Assembly: GCF_028372415.1 (NCBI RefSeq)
Contig: NW_027325131.1
Location: 434,001-498,000, forward strand
Direction of reading: 5' to 3'
DNA: 64,000 nt
From: Notamacropus eugenii
Taxonomy: Eukaryota > Chordata > Mammalia > Diprotodontia > Macropodidae
In this document: positions 45,480 through 59,500 of the stretch, piece after piece
How positions within the stretch are numbered: the stretch's first letter is position 1
Layout of the letters: each line of letters begins with the position of its first letter
Notes under the pieces: generated by a model
Seen by the model: the letters and a program-made list of their open reading frames with translations, nothing else
Told to the model about the DNA's origin: nothing
Database searches by the model: none
Position numbers and translations under genes: made by a program

Positions 45480-48400
45480 CAAACTGTGGTTGTTACTGTG
45501 TACAACGTTCTCCTGGTTCTGTTCCTTTCATTCAGAATCACTTCAGAGAAGTCCTTCCAGGCCTCTCTGCAGTATTCCTATTCATCATTTCCTATAGCGC
45601 AATAGTATTCCATTACATTCATATACCACAACTTGTTCAGCCATTCCCCAATGGATGAACGTCCCCTTGATTTCCAGTTCTTAGCGACCACAATGAGAGC
45701 TGCTATAAATATGTTTGTACCTATGGAACACTTTCCCATTTTTATGATCTTTTTGTCTTACAGTTCAACAAGCAATATTGTTGGGTCTAAGAGCATACAC
45801 ATTTTTGTAGCCCTTTGGGCACAGTAGCAAATTATTCCAACAACAATGAATTAGTGTTCCAACTCTCCCACATCTTCTTCGACATTTATCATCTTCCTGT
45901 TTAGTAATGTTAGCCAATCTGATAGTTATTTTGATTTGAATCTCTGGAGTCAATAGTGATTTAGAGCATTTTTTCATATGATTATTCATAGCTTTAATTT
46001 ATTCCTCTGAAACCTACCTGTTCATATCCTTTGACAAATTATCAATTCTGGAATGAATTGTATTCTTGTAAATTTGACTCAGTTCTCTATATATTCTAGA
46101 AATAAGGCCTTTATCACCTACACTAGTTTCAACAAATCTTTTCCAGTTTTCTGGTTCCCTCCTTATCTTGGTTGCATTGGGTTTCCATTTTACAATGTTC
46201 TCTATCTCTTGTTTGATCATCAATTTCTCCATTCTCCACAAATCCGACAAATACACTATTCTTTGCTCCCCTAATTTGTTTGTAGTATCAGACTTAATAC
46301 CTAGATTATGTGTCCATTTGGACTTTATTCTTGTGTACCGTGTCAGGCATTTTTCTATATGCCCAATTTTCGCCACACTGTTATTCAATTTTCCCAGCAG
46401 TTTTAGTCAAACAGTGAATTCTTATTCCGGAAGCTGGGATCCTTGGGTTTATCAAACAGTAAATTGCTATAACCATTGACTACTGTCTCTTGAGTACCTA
46501 ACTTATTCCACCGGTATACCCCTCTATTTCTTAGCCAGTACCAAGTAATTTTGATGACTACTGTTTTATAATACAATTTGAGATCAAGTAGGGCTAAGCC
46601 ACCTTGCCTAACATTTCTTTTCATTGACTTCCCTGATATTCTGAAATTTTTGTTCTTCCAGATGAATTTTCATATTATTTTTTTCTATCTCTAAAGAAAA
46701 ATTATCTGGTAGTTTAATTGGTATGGCACTGACTAAGTAAATTATTTTAGGTAGTATTGTCTTTTTTATTATATTAGCTTGACCTACCCATGAGCAGCTG
46801 ATGTTTTTCCACTTATTTACATCTGACTTTATTTGTGTGAAAAGTGTTTTGTAATTGTGTTCATATCATTCTTGGGTTTCCTTTGGCAGGTAGACCTCCA
46901 GATACTTGAATCAGTAAGCACCCCAACATATACAGGAGGGCTTATAACAGCAGGTTCTTAGATCTGCATTCATGACAGTAAAACAATTTTCAAGGGATTA
47001 ATAATCACTTTAACCCAGCACAGTTATCAGAGAAAATCAAAGTCAAATTTTCAGAGAAATCAAAAAAGAAAGCAACAGATCAGGCTTCCAAACTGTCTGA
47101 CCACTAACATGCATTCATATTTGCCAGAGAGGGAAGCAACAGCATCGGAGTTTTTAACAAAGCCGGAGGGAGGGGGGTGGGTTTTTAGTGCCTTCTTAGT
47201 TTGTCATCTGGAACACAGACTCTTTTCCAAAAACTAAGACCCCAAAGTAAAATTCACACTCATAGTATTTGTACACTTCTTAGAGCCAGAGGACATAACC
47301 CTCTGACCTAATGTCTCAATAAAAAAAAGGTACTTGGGACCCTTCTAGAAAACAACTCCCCTAATCTAGCTTCCTACAATGGGCAGTCCTAACAATGGGT
47401 GGGAAAGATGCTTTCCAATAACATTAATCAATCAGAGGAACTTTTAGTAAAATGAAAACAGAAAAAGATTCAAATTTGATTACCATTACAATATTTTATA
47501 GTATCTATCATTGCTTTAAAAATGATAGCTCTTTCTATCTCTTGCCTTTGGGCTTTGTTAGTAATATATAGAAGTACAGATGATGTATGTGGCTTTTTTA
47601 CTAACAACTTTACCAAAGTTGTTAATTATTTCAAGTAGTTTTTTTTTATTTGGTTCTCTAAGATTCTCTGAGTATGTCATATCATTTGTGAAATGTGATA
47701 ACTTAGTTTCATCTTTGCTTCTTCTAATACCTTCAATTTATATTTTTTCTGTTATTTCTAAAACTAACACTTTTAGTACAATATGGAACAACAGTAGTGA
47801 AAATGGCCATCTTTGCTTCACCTCTGACCTTACTGGAAATGTTACTAGCTTATCACCATTTCATATAATGCTTGCTGATGGTTTTAAGTAGATACTGCTT
47901 ATTATTTCATAAAAGGCTCAATTTATTCCTATGCTCTCCAGTGTTTTCAGTAAGAATGGGTGTTGTATTTTCTCAAAAGCTTTTGCTGCATCTAGTGCGA
48001 TAATCATATGGTTTCTATTAGTTTTGCTGTTGATTTGATCAATAATGTTAATAGTTTTCCTAATAGTGAACCAGCCCTGCATTCCTTCTATATATGCTAC
48101 CTGACCATAATGTATTATTCTCATCATAAGTTGCTATATTCTTTTTGCTAATATATTATTTAAAATTTTACAGTTATGTTCATTAGAGAAATTGGTCTAC
48201 AATTTTCGTTCTGTTTTATGGCTTTTCCTGAATTAGTTATCAAAAGAATATTTGCATCATAAAAAGAATTTGGTAGGACTCCTTCTTCACTAATTTTCCC
48301 GAATAGTCTGTATAGTATTTGAACTAATAGTTCTTTAAATGTTTGATAGAATTAAATTTTAAATCCATCTATTCCTGGAGATTTTTTCCTGGGGAGTTCA

Positions 48401-49765
48401 TTGATGGCTTCTTCAATTTCTTTTTCTCAGATGGGGTTATTTAAGCATTCAGCTTCCTCTTCTGTTAAACTGGGCAATTTATACATTTTTAAAAAATATT
48501 CATCCATCTTCCTTAAGTTGCCAAATTTATGTGCATACAGTTGGACAAAATATTTTCTAATATTTTTTTAATTTTTGCATCGTTTGAGGTGAGTTCATCC
48601 TTTCCATTTTTGATATAGATAATTTGGTTTTCTTCTCTCTTTTTAAAATCTAATGGACCAAAGATTTATCCATTCTATTGTGTTTTTATAAAAACACCTT
48701 TTAGTTTTATTTATTAGTTCAATATTTTTTAACATTTCAATTTGATTAGTCTCTTCTTTGGTTTTTAGTATTTCTAATTTGGCTTTTACTTGGAGATTTT
48801 AAATTATTTCTTTTTCTATCTTTTTCAGCTGCATGCTCAATTCATTGATCTCCTCTTTCTCTATTTAATTCATGGAGGCATTCCATGATATATAACGTAC
48901 CCTAAGAATTTCTTTTCAGCATCCTATCAGTTTCAGTAGGTTGTCTCATTATTGTCATTTTCTTGACTGAATTTGTTGGTTGTTTCTATGACTTGTTATT
49001 TAACCCATTCATTCTTTAGGATTAGATTATTTAGTTTCCACTTAATGTTTGGTTTATCTTCCCATGGCCTTTTATTACATATAATTTTCTTGCATTATGA
49101 TCTGAGAAGGATGCGTTGACTATCTCTTATCTTTCTGCACTGGATTGTGAGGTTTTTATGTCCTAGTACATAGTCAATTTTTGTATATGTGTCATGAACC
49201 ACTGAGAAAAAGTTATATTCCTCTCTATCCCCATTCAGTTTTCTCCACAGATCCATCATATCGATCTTATGGAGAGTTCTATTCATCTTCTTCACTTCTT
49301 CCTTGTTGATTCTGAGGTCATATTTATCAAGTTCAGAGAGGGGGAGGTTGAAGTCCCCCACTAGTAGAGTTTTGCTGTCTTTTTCTTCCTGTATGTCCCT
49401 TAACTTCTCTAAAATGATGGATGCTGTATCACTTGATGCACATATGTTTAGTAATGATATTGTTTCATTGTCTATGGAGCCTTTTAGCAGGATATAGTTG
49501 TCTTCCTTATCTCTTTTGGTTAGATACATTTCTGCTTTTGCTTTGTCTGAGATTATGGTTGCTACCCCTGCTTTCTTAATATATCAGTTGAATTATAATA
49601 TTTTCTGCTCCAAACTTTTCCCTTTATCCTGTATGTATCACCCTTTTTCAAATGTGTTTCTTGTAAATTGCTTATTGTTGGATTATAGTTCTTAATCCGT
49701 TCTGTTGTCTGCCTCCATTTCATGGAGAGTTAATCCCATTCACATTCACATTTATGATAACTATC
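45480..49765 (-). pseudogene. L1 ORF2 (broken), interrupted by an LTR
   Basis: Endonuclease pieces lie at 49529-49095 ('LLVGDFNLPLSELDKYDLRI', 'TKIDYVLGHKNLTIQCRKI'), so the catalytic-loop DFN is kept. Reverse transcriptase: 'GMQGWFTIRKTINIIDQIN', 'MIIALDAAKAFEKIQHPFLL'. The catalytic ADD is replaced ('SHFTNDMTYS', about 47675-47705), which would inactivate it. C-terminal: 'LALLDLKLYYKTVVIKITWY', 'NHMKKCSKSLL', 'VMEYYCAIGND'. Several frame changes and stops. Confidence 0.85.
46907..47490. mobile_element. Solo LTR of an endogenous retrovirus-like element (fossil)
   Basis: A 584-base block with no L1 similarity interrupts L1 ORF2. It begins TG and ends CA and is flanked by near-matching five-base repeats 'atact' (46902-46906) and 'atatt' (47491-47495), the usual form of an LTR insertion. 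No internal coding region is present, so it is a solo LTR, probably left by recombination between two LTRs. Orientation is uncertain; an AATAAA at about 47324 favours plus. Younger than the L1 that holds it. Family not named. Confidence 0.65.
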
Positions 49766-50509
49766 TGTATCTTTCTCTCCATCCTATTTCCCCGCATTTA
49801 TGTTTATAGTTCTCCCTTCTCCTTTAGCCTCTACAATAGTTTTAATTTTTGACTACTGCCTCTCTTAGTCTTCCCTGCTTTCTATTAGCTACCATTCATT
49901 TTATTCCTTTTTTCTCTTACTACATCTTCCTTCCCTTTTAACCTCCTCTCCCTTTTCTTTTCCCCTTCCCATCCTTCATCCTATAAGTTAATTTAGGTTT
50001 CTGTACTTAAATGAATTTGTTTTTCCCTCCTTGAATCAAATCAAATGAGAGTAAATCTCAAACAGTACTCATCTCCCTCCTCGTTTTCCCTCTACTTTAA
50101 TATGTTTTTGTGCCTCCTCCTATGATGTAATTTACCTTTTTCTTGCTCCTGCTTTTCACATCCCCAATTGCAATGACTTCACACCCTTTAATCACATTGT
50201 TTATCATCATATCAGTTAATTTATTCCCACTACCTATCCCTTTTATATATTTCAATAAATATACAATTTTTCAATATTAACAAGTATCTTCCTTCCTTAT
50301 GAGGACATAAACAGTTTGCCCATATTGAATAACTAGTTTCTTTCACTGTATAACTTTCCATGACACTCATTAGACCTGTATTTGAAGATCAAATTTTGTA
50401 CTGAGCTCTGTTTTTTTCATCAAGAAGAACTAGAAATCCCCTATTTCATTGAATGAACATCTCCTTGCCTGAAATACTATACTCAAATTTGCTGGGTAAT
50501 TGATCCTTT

Positions 50510-51440
50510 GTTGTAGTCTGAGCTACTTTGCCTTACAGAATATCATATTCTAATCCCTCCAGTCCTTTAGTGTTGAACTTTCAAGGTCTTGTGTGACCCT
50601 GACAGTAGTTCTTCCATGTTTAAATTGCTTCTTTATGGCTGTTTGCAGTATTTCCACCTTTACTTGATAGTTCTGGAATTTGTCAACAATATTTCTTGGA
50701 GTTTTCAATTTGGGAATTCTTTCAGGGGGCAATAGGTGTATTTTTTCAATGACTATTTTGTCCTCTTGATCTAGGACCTCAGGGTAATTTTCCCTCATAA
50801 TTTCTTGGAATATATTGTCCAGGCTCTTTTTTTTCGCCATGACTTTCTGGTACACCAATAATTCTCCCGTTGTCTCTCCTGAATCTATTTTTCTGGTCCA
50901 TTGTTTTTACAATGAGATATTTTCCATTTTCATCTATTTTTTCATTGTTTATACTCTGTTTGACTGATTCTTGATGTCTCACAGAGTTATTAGCTTCTCC
51001 TTGCCCATTCTAAGTTTTAATATATTGCTTCCTTCAGTTAACTTTTGCAACTCCTTTTCCATTTTGCCACTTGTTCCTTTTAAGGAGTCAATTTCTCCAG
51101 TTAGGTTTTGTATTTTCTTTTCCTTTTGTCCAGTTGTTCCAGGTAGGTTTTGTATCTTCTCATTCATTTGCACAATTTTCCTTTTAAATTCTTCTATGAA
51201 TTCTTTTTTTTTTCATATTTTTAAAATCTCTGGTCAATGTTTCTTTTACCTCTCTAATTTGACTTTTAAAATCCTTCTTGAGCTCTTCCAAAAAACCTCT
51301 TCTGTGCTTGAGACCAGTTCATATTCCCTTCTGAGTTTTCTCGTGGGAGTACAATCTCAATGCTGACCTCTACGGTATTCGTGTTTTGGTCCTTGTCCTC
51401 ATTGTAACATTCTATGTTCTTTTCTTTTCTGCTTTCTTTC
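50510..51440 (-). pseudogene. L1 ORF1 (broken)
   Basis: Coiled coil with degenerate 14- to 21-residue units ('EKKIQNLTGEIDSLKGTSGK', 'MEKELQKLTEGSNILKL'), then the RNA-binding part ('NGKYLIVKTMDQKNRFRRDN', 'KKSLDNIFQEIMRENYPEVL', 'TPRNIVDKFQNYQVK', 'TTVRVTQDLESSTLKDW'). Frames shift near 50830-50860 and 50985, and the end is truncated by stops. Position and order match the other L1 copies. Confidence 0.8.
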
Positions 51441-52535
51441 TTGCTCAAGATTATGACTTTTCTCCTTCCTTTGAAAGTGGATCTCTGCTTCTGGGGTACA
51501 GGGGGTTCTATCCCACATTTCTTGTGCTTATAAATTGAGGCTTTATGTATTATGGTTTCTGATTCTTTCAGCTGGAAGCTAGAATGCTGCTGCTTACCTG
51601 CTATTAAGCTGGCTGCTGTGCCAAGACAGAAGCCAGGTGAAGTGTTTTTGAGTCTCCCTTGAATTACCCTGAAGTTCCCTGTATGTGGTGTGAGGGAAGG
51701 GTGGTCTGATTGTGTCTCTTTCCTGAGGTAGAACGCTGGTAGCCTCAGTGAATTATGTCTGTGCTGGTGTCTTTCCAATTTCCCTGGTTGTGCTAAGGTA
51801 AGCCTGTGGTCCTGATGTTGGCACTTACAGGCTCCACTCCTCTAGGGCACAGGATCTCCTCCTGCTTTGATGAAGTGGTGCTGTCTGGGACAGCTCCAGT
51901 CCAGCACTGGTCCTCTTCAGCCACAGCAAGAGGGTCTCTCTTTGACGATTTTCCTAGTCCCTTGAGCCTAGTCTTTAAGCGACTGTTTACCCCTTAGGCC
52001 GATCCCACTTTTCCAGGAATTTTCCTGGGTATATATTCTGTGGGCTTTTCACGATAAACAAGGGGACGGTATGAGCATTTACTGATCACTCTGCCATTTT
52101 GGCTCTCAGAAATTCAGGTAGTTAAATTACAAATATTTAGTCTGTGGACTGATATTCTAAAAAGCTGCTGCTGCTGTTATAGTGGTCCTCCGCTTGTTTC
52201 CTACTCAGTTCCATTGGACTCTCATACTGTGCTTATATGCTTGTGAATCTACACTGCTGATTTTGATTCAGTATGCCCTGAGGTTTCCTCCCTGGCTTTG
52301 CTATGGCTGGGTCTGTTCTGGTATAGCCTGTGTGCTCTGCATTCCCCCAGCCCTGTGTATCACATCCTTTGCATCGACCCTCTGGGCTGTCCTTGCTAGA
52401 AATCTGCTACCCTCTGTATCCTATTGGATTCTGCGACTCTAAAATTTGTTCAGATTCTCTTTTTGGTGGTATCTGAAGGAATCTGTGGCAGCGTTTAAGT
52501 AAGTCCCTGTTATCATTCTGTCATCTTGGGTCCAA

Positions 52536-52754
52536 CACTTGCCAGATTGTTAAAGAGAAAATTCTGTGTTTGGATCTTTTGCCTTGATAAAAGAGGCAAA
52601 ACTCAGGATGAAAATATTAAAAGGAGTGTATTAAAAAATCAAAGCAGACAAACCCTGGTGGACTGGTCTCTCTTTGGCTTTTAAAACTTTTCACACCCTC
52701 TCTTTCCAATTTAACTAGATAAATAGATAGCTAGCTAGCTAGCTAGCTAGCTGA

Positions 52755-52830
<76 letters not shown>

Positions 52831-54214
52831 TTTATAGAAAGATTACAGATAGATATATGGATAGATGGATGGACAGATAAGGAAATTATTTTGAACTCAG
52901 TAAATGTGAAACATTGTGCAAAGTGGTAGGAACATTAATACAAATTAACAAGGACACTTTTAGCCTCATGGCAATTGTACTCTATTAATCATAGACAATA
53001 CATAATAGGGAAATAGAACGGGAGTGGAGTATGTTAGACGAATGCTGAGGAGATATTAGACAGTGACTTGAAAACATGATTCTTGGTAAGATAAGTGAAA
53101 ATGTCACCAAGAAGAATGTGGCCATCTGAGATCCAAGGCCTAGGTGGTTGAAGGGAGATGAACCATACTCATTATATATCACTCTCTATTTCACACTCAA
53201 AGGTCAAGTCAGTATGGCCTTCAGATTGTCCTTCAAGATACCACTCCACAATGACAATGATCTAGGAAAATATCATAAGATCCATAACTAAAAATCCTAT
53301 CCTCTTCCAAAGAGAGAGATTGGAAGAACTATGAGTTGAGGTTAAAACATACTTCTCCACTTTATTTTCCTGGCCTTTTCTTCTATAAGAATAAAATGGA
53401 AATATGTTTGGCATAACTTGACACTTTCACAAACGACAACCTATGGCTTGCCTTCTCAACAGGTTGGAGAATGGTGGGAAGCAAGGAAAGAAGATAGAAT
53501 ATTTTAAAGAATGTTAAAATAAATTAATTATTTAATTATTTAAAAATGCCTAAAAATTAAATGGTCACTAAAATTTGCAAACTTCATAACTCAGTAAAAT
53601 AACTTCTAGTCAAATACCTAAAAGATCTGAAGGGATCTGTGCCAAATATTGATTGCAACATTTATTTGGCTGTATCAGTGAAACTGAAACATAGGAGGTA
53701 CTCTTCTTTTGGGGAACTGGGAGCAAATTACCATATATGAATAAAATATAATATTATTTTACTGTATGAAATTACAAATGTTATCATTTAGAGTACTTAA
53801 TTATAATTTCCATGAAGCCACACAGTGCAAAATAGTCAGAAGAAGGTAAATTATTACATGCTGGCACAATAAAGAAAAAATTATGTATTGTTAATTGCAA
53901 AAGCATTTACTTTCTTTACTTCAAACCACAAATTAGAATAGAAAAGGAAAGAAAAAAAACTTTGAAACAAATATGCATGATGAAAGACAATAAATCGCTG
54001 TATTGGCCATATCTTCAATTGCCCATCTCTTTCTAAATCTTTAATCCATTGCCTCTTTGTTACGAGTTGGATAGCCTGTATGACCTTCCATCCTCTGAAA
54101 TCAAGGTGGAGCACTGTATTGATTGGTGTTCTAAATCTTTCATATCTTGTTCTTATTGTATAAATTATTCTTCAGAACCACTTCATGCTCCATCAATTCA
54201 CATAAGTTTTCTCT
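52536..54214. other. Unassigned sequence with a GATA microsatellite
   Basis: No gene recognised; see the tetranucleotide array at 52727-52832. About 53570-53770 reads like degraded LINE text ('ttgattgcaacatttatttgg'), but I cannot place it. Confidence 0.4.
52727..52832. repeat. (TAGC)n followed by (GATA)n
   Basis: About six TAGC units (52729-52752) then about 19 GATA units (52756-52831). TAGC arrays are self-complementary. Confidence 0.95.
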
Positions 54215-54545
54215 GTTGGTCAGTCAACAAGCATGTCTTAAGGGACTATTTTGCAGCCACTGGCTAGGTACTGAGGAATCGAAGACTGGCAAAGGACACC
54301 CCCTGAGATTCTTAAGGAGCGCTCAGTCTAATGAAGGAGACCCTGTGCAAACAACTATGCACAAACAAGATATATGCTGCATAAACTGGAGATCATCAAT
54401 AGATGCAAAGTACTAACATTGCAGAGAAACAGGAAAGGCGTCTCGGAGAGAAAGAAATTTAGTTGGAACATGAAGGCAGCCAAATATGAGAGAAGGATGA
54501 GAAGCCTCAAACTTGTGGTGACTCTGAGACTTTGTTTTAAGGGTA
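54215..54545 (+). mobile_element. Old interspersed repeat, family not named
   Basis: 'tcagtcaacaagcatgtctt', 'gcgctcagtctaatgaagg', 'gcaaacaactatgcacaaac', 'gaaaggcgtctcggagagaa' and 'tggaacatgaaggcagcc' form a pattern common in marsupial DNA and partly shared with 39085-39365. Short open frames across it are not genes. Confidence 0.45.
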
Positions 54546-54554
54546 ACCATTCTC

Positions 54555-54660
54555 CTCCCTTTTGATTGGTACCTCCTTGAAGGCAGGAACTATAGTTTTG
54601 CATCCTCATTATTTGTGACAAAGTCTGGAACAAAATGGGTACTTAAAATTATTTATTGAC
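54555..54660 (+). mobile_element. LINE2 3' tail
   Basis: 'tacctccttgaaggcaggaa', 'gtttgcatcctcat'-like text and 'tacttaaaattatttattgac' follow the L2 terminus. Confidence 0.6.
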
Positions 54661-55195
<535 letters not shown>

Positions 55196-57959
55196 ATTTG
55201 CTTATCTCTATATATGCTTTGTACATCAGGTAGAAAGGAAGAGGTTGGTTTCTTTTTTGCTTGTTTTTGTTTCCTAGGGTATAATATATTGCCTGATATT
55301 CTATGATTTAATAAATGTTTTTAAACTTTGAATTACATAAAATCCTGTGAAATGTACTTCTGAACATCTTTGGGTTATTCAAAAGACACCTTCCAGGACA
55401 TCCATAATGAGAAATTTATCTCAAAAACAATGTTATAAATGAAGTTATTGTAACTTTTATAGATGTCAGAAAAAAAATACATTGACTATACGATTCACTT
55501 ACCTGGTAATTCAGCCAAAGCCTGGCATGCAGACAGACTGGTGCTAGTTGGGTAGGAAAGTTTCTCTGTCACTGGTCAAAGTCAAATGAGGTAAAGTTGC
55601 CAACTAACCCACAAAAGGTGGCCTCTTATTTCCCTGGTGACAGAATCAGTTCTCTAAGTTTCTGAACTTTAATGTAATATCTATAAGTATCTGTGTGACT
55701 AAGAAAGACTGTCCTTTATGTGTTCACTGTGAGTCAGAGTATAGGTCAGAGACAGTAGAGCTTTGACCTTTATTGGAACAGAAAAGGGGAAAATACTTTT
55801 ATAAAATTTTAGCAACATCTTATTCTGTTAAATGTAAGTACCTCATCTAGTATCATTTCTGGGTCTTCAGGAAAGAAGTGGAATGGAATGGTAGTCCAAG
55901 GAACTTCATAAATTTCCAATTTGTTAAGAAAAATGGTAACTTTTGTTTAGACATTTTTTTTTTCCTTTTGAGAGCACTGGTGGGCTGGTGGTGGGATTTT
56001 GTTGGAATACTGAATATTTTTGAGAAGATTGTCTGCAGCAGTACAAATCACCAACTTTTCTGTAATTTATGTTCTTAAATAATTTCATCATGACTTGGCT
56101 TTCTAGGAAGATACTAGCATGTAACAGAACTGAATTCACCGTCAGATGTCTCATCACCACACCACAGTGTAGTTTTGGTGATATTGCAGCAATCTCATTC
56201 AGTTGTGACTGTACTTTGCTTGATGCTGAGCACATAAATGCTAACTGAATTAATTGTATTTTTCAAGGACAGAGGATGAAAGATGAAGTTAATAAGTGAA
56301 TTCTGATCTAAGGAGGCAAGAATTGGAAAGGTGAAAATAGAAGGCAAATGACATTCATAAGGTAATAACTAGCAAGGTCAATTTACGGTTTAGAACCTTT
56401 TTGATACGTTTTTCCACCTTAAGTTGTGAACAATCTGTTTCTAGGCTCACTGTCTCCATTGACTTTCATGGCATGAGGGAGCTTCCAGAAGGAACGAGTA
56501 AAATTAAACCCAGGTTATAGATGTTGCATTTGTAGAAACTTCCCCAAAACTACAGAATTAGCAGTTGTAAAATCACTAAGAAGTCTTCATGTTCCAGTTA
56601 AGAAAAATAAAGAAAGGTGAATGATTCTCCAATGTTTTTGATTATCTTTGGAACTTTTATTCATATTTTGCCTCTATCCACAGAGTAACCACCATAAACT
56701 ACTCTATGTCCCAGCTGCCAATACTGTCTCTATGGTTACTTTATCATTCTACAAAACACTCTGAATGGAATGATGATTTGAGGACAAGATATTCAGTGTC
56801 AGTTGCAAGGATAGGCTGACTTTACATTCTGAAGGAATTTTCAATACAAGCCTAAGGGATTCAGGATTATTAGGCACCAAATGTAGGCAGGGAACACTGA
56901 GGATATTTGATCACGGATTTGTCAAGCGGTGACTAGAGAAGACTAATGAAGGGTTTTAGGCATTTCTGAGTTGTATGACTACATGAAATAACTATTTCTT
57001 TCTCTATTCATTTAATTTGCACTGAAGGTGTACATATGTCAGCATTCTCTACTTTCACATACATCATTGCTCTCCCATAAATCTTATGAGGTAAGTAGGT
57101 CACATCCATTTACTAACATTTTACACATATTTTGTTAAAAATACTTAAAGAGAAAACATACCTATTTGTATTAGGCAATGAGCCATAGAGATAGGGATCT
57201 CCATGGTTCCTCACTGTTCCAGTGCCCTTTCAACCATAAAACACGCCCGTTGAACAGATCATTAACATTCTTAGAATTAATATTACTGAGAGAGGCTACC
57301 AAGACAAAAACAGATTGGAAAGTTTTAGTTTGCCTTTTTTTAAGATAATGCAATACATTGCCAGTTCTCAAAATAAAATGATAATATAGTAATGGGTTGA
57401 TCATAGATCAAAATCTTTTATTTTTTTCTAAGACCATTGAGCCGAAAGGAAAAGAACATCATTCAAAGGCCAAAAGAAAACCAAAAAAAAAAAAGCTGTA
57501 TTAATTTTATTTTGTTTTCCTGAAAGAGCAAGAAGATTATCTTTAGATCATGTCCTTTTAAAAATAACATGAAACTTCACATTTTATTACGTAAATAAAA
57601 ATGCATACAAAGTCTGCAGGGATCTGTTGATCTATATTCTCCCTTTATCTCCTCTCCTCTCTTCCCTCTTCTGCCCTCTCCTTTCCTCTCCTCATCTTTC
57701 TCCTTTTCTTTCAAAATTGTATTGATATTGCTAGTGTTCTTTAAAAACTTTTCAAAACTTCAAAGACTGATTGAAAGAAACATTGAATATAAATTTGGCA
57801 TTGTCCATTGGGAAATAAAAATGACATTTTCAAAGGTAGTTGAGAGCGTTGGAAAAGTAACACAAATACCCTCTCTTTCTTTTAAAATTTAAAAAGGAGG
57901 AAAAGGTGAAATATTGGATACAAATAACAATAATTATTGAATAAATACATTGATTGCAT
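55196..57959. other. Unassigned intergenic sequence
   Basis: No gene, RNA or named repeat recognised in about 2.8 kb. The 103-codon frame at 55924-56235 (minus) and the 77-codon frame at 57171-57404 (minus) show no family signature. A C/T-rich stretch lies at about 57640-57705. Confidence 0.4.
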
Positions 57960-58205
57960 TAACTAGAATCTGAGACCCTAGAGACACTGGAGAGTAGTGG
58001 ATTGAGTAGTAGACAGGGAGTAAGGAGGGAATAGCAGCCTTCTATTATTTTCTTTGATATTTATTATATTTATGACCTACTATGAGTCATGTAACCCCTT
58101 TTAATTTTAGTGCCTCAAAAATAAAATGGGAATAATCAAACCTGAAAAGGCTAGCCCACATAATTGTGTGGGGATCATATTACAATGTATGTATTGTTCT
58201 TTGGA
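57960..58205 (+). mobile_element. MIR SINE
   Basis: Sense MIR order: 'tagtggattgagtagtagac', 'gagtcatgtaacccctttt', 'tgcctcaaaaataaaatggg' and 'gtggggatcatattacaatg'. Confidence 0.6.
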
Positions 58206-58530
58206 ATCATTGGTTATATGTCAAGTATTGTATTTTTTCCATGTTGAAAATTTTTATGAATAACTTAGATAAAGTCATATATGTTAGACATATTTGTAAA
58301 CAAATGAGAAAACTAACATTTTAGATGACAGGATACAAATAATTTTGACAGATTATCATCACTGGTCCTGACCACATATCCCTTTTTAAGAATGAACATT
58401 GAATAGAATGTATATAAGATAAACAGCTACAGTCAGGCAATGACAAAAGTGAAACTATTTAGTGGCCAAATCCCAAGTCCCATCTCGATGATTTTGAGCA
58501 AGCAAAATTGGCTCCCTGGATTTCAATGAA
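58206..58530. other. Unassigned sequence
   Basis: Nothing recognised before HAL1 copy 4. Confidence 0.4.
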
Positions 58531-59500
58531 TTTATTATTTTTAGTTTTCAACACGCATTTCCACAAGATTTTGAGTTCCAGTTATTCTCCCCATCTTCCC
58601 CCTCCACCCACCCCAAAACATCATGCATCCTGATTACCACTTTCCCCAATCTGCCCTCCCTCTTATCACATCTCTCCCTTCTCTTATCCTTATTCCCTCT
58701 ATTTTCTTAGAAGACAAGATGTATTTCTATACCTCATTGCCTGTATATATTATTTCCTAGTCATATGTAAAAACAATTTTTAACATTCATTTTTGAAACT
58801 TTGAGTTCCACCTTCTCTCCCTTCCTCGCTCCCCACCCATGCCATTGAGAAGGCAAGCAATTCAATATAAGTTATATGTGTGTAGTTATGCAAAAGATTA
58901 GTATAAAAGTCATGTTGTGAAAGACTAACAATATTCCCTCTATCCTATCCTGCCACTCATTTATTCCATTCTCCATTTTGACCCTATCACTCCTCAAAAG
59001 TGTTTGTTTTTAAAAATACCCTGCTCCCATTTACTCTCTCTTCTGTCATTCCCCCCAGACCCCACTTATGCCCTTCTCTCCTACTTTCCTGTGATGTGAG
59101 ATAGAGTTTCATAGCAAATTGAGTGTGCATGTTAGAATCTCCTGAAGCCAAATATGATGAGAGTAAGGTTCACTTTTTCCCTCTCACCTGCCCTCTCTTC
59201 GCTTCCATTGAAAAAGCATTTTCTTGCCTCTTTTATGCAGGAGATAATTTTCCCATTTTATTTCTTCCTTTCTCCTCTCAATATATCCCTCTCTCCATGC
59301 CTTAGTTTCATTTTTTATGTATCAATCCTTCCCATTCAATTCACCCTGTGCACTCTGTCTATATGTATATAATTCCATAAGCTACCCAAACACTGAGAAA
59401 AGTCTCAAGACTTAAAATAGCATCTTTCCGTCTACAGATGTAAACAATTCAACTATAGTAAGTCCCTTATGATTTTCTTTTCCTGTTTATCTATTCATGT
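58531..59500 (-). mobile_element. HAL1 3' UTR, 5' truncated (copy 4)
   Basis: Plus-strand text starts 'tttagttttcaacacgcatttcc' and follows the reverse complement of the HAL1 3' UTR: 'gaaggcaagcaattcaatat', 'gatgagagtaaggttcac', 'ctgtctatatgtatataatt', 'agtcccttatgattttc'. It stops before ORF1. Confidence 0.8.

Larger units (their letters stand above)
45118..52535 (-). mobile_element. Near full-length L1 retrotransposon
   Basis: Sense order: 5' end at about 52535 ('ttggacccaagatgacagaatg'-like, cut to its core 'cccaagatgacag'), 5' UTR to about 51450 with a second 'gagccaaaatggcagagtga' motif inside it (around 52090-52110), ORF1, purine-rich spacer, ORF2, 3' UTR with the G-rich tract 'ggaggtagggaggggg', and the 3' end at 45118. 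About 6.8 kb without the 584-base LTR inserted in ORF2. Both frames are disrupted. No target-site duplication was found by eye. It was inserted beside the ORF2 fragment to its left. Confidence 0.85.
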
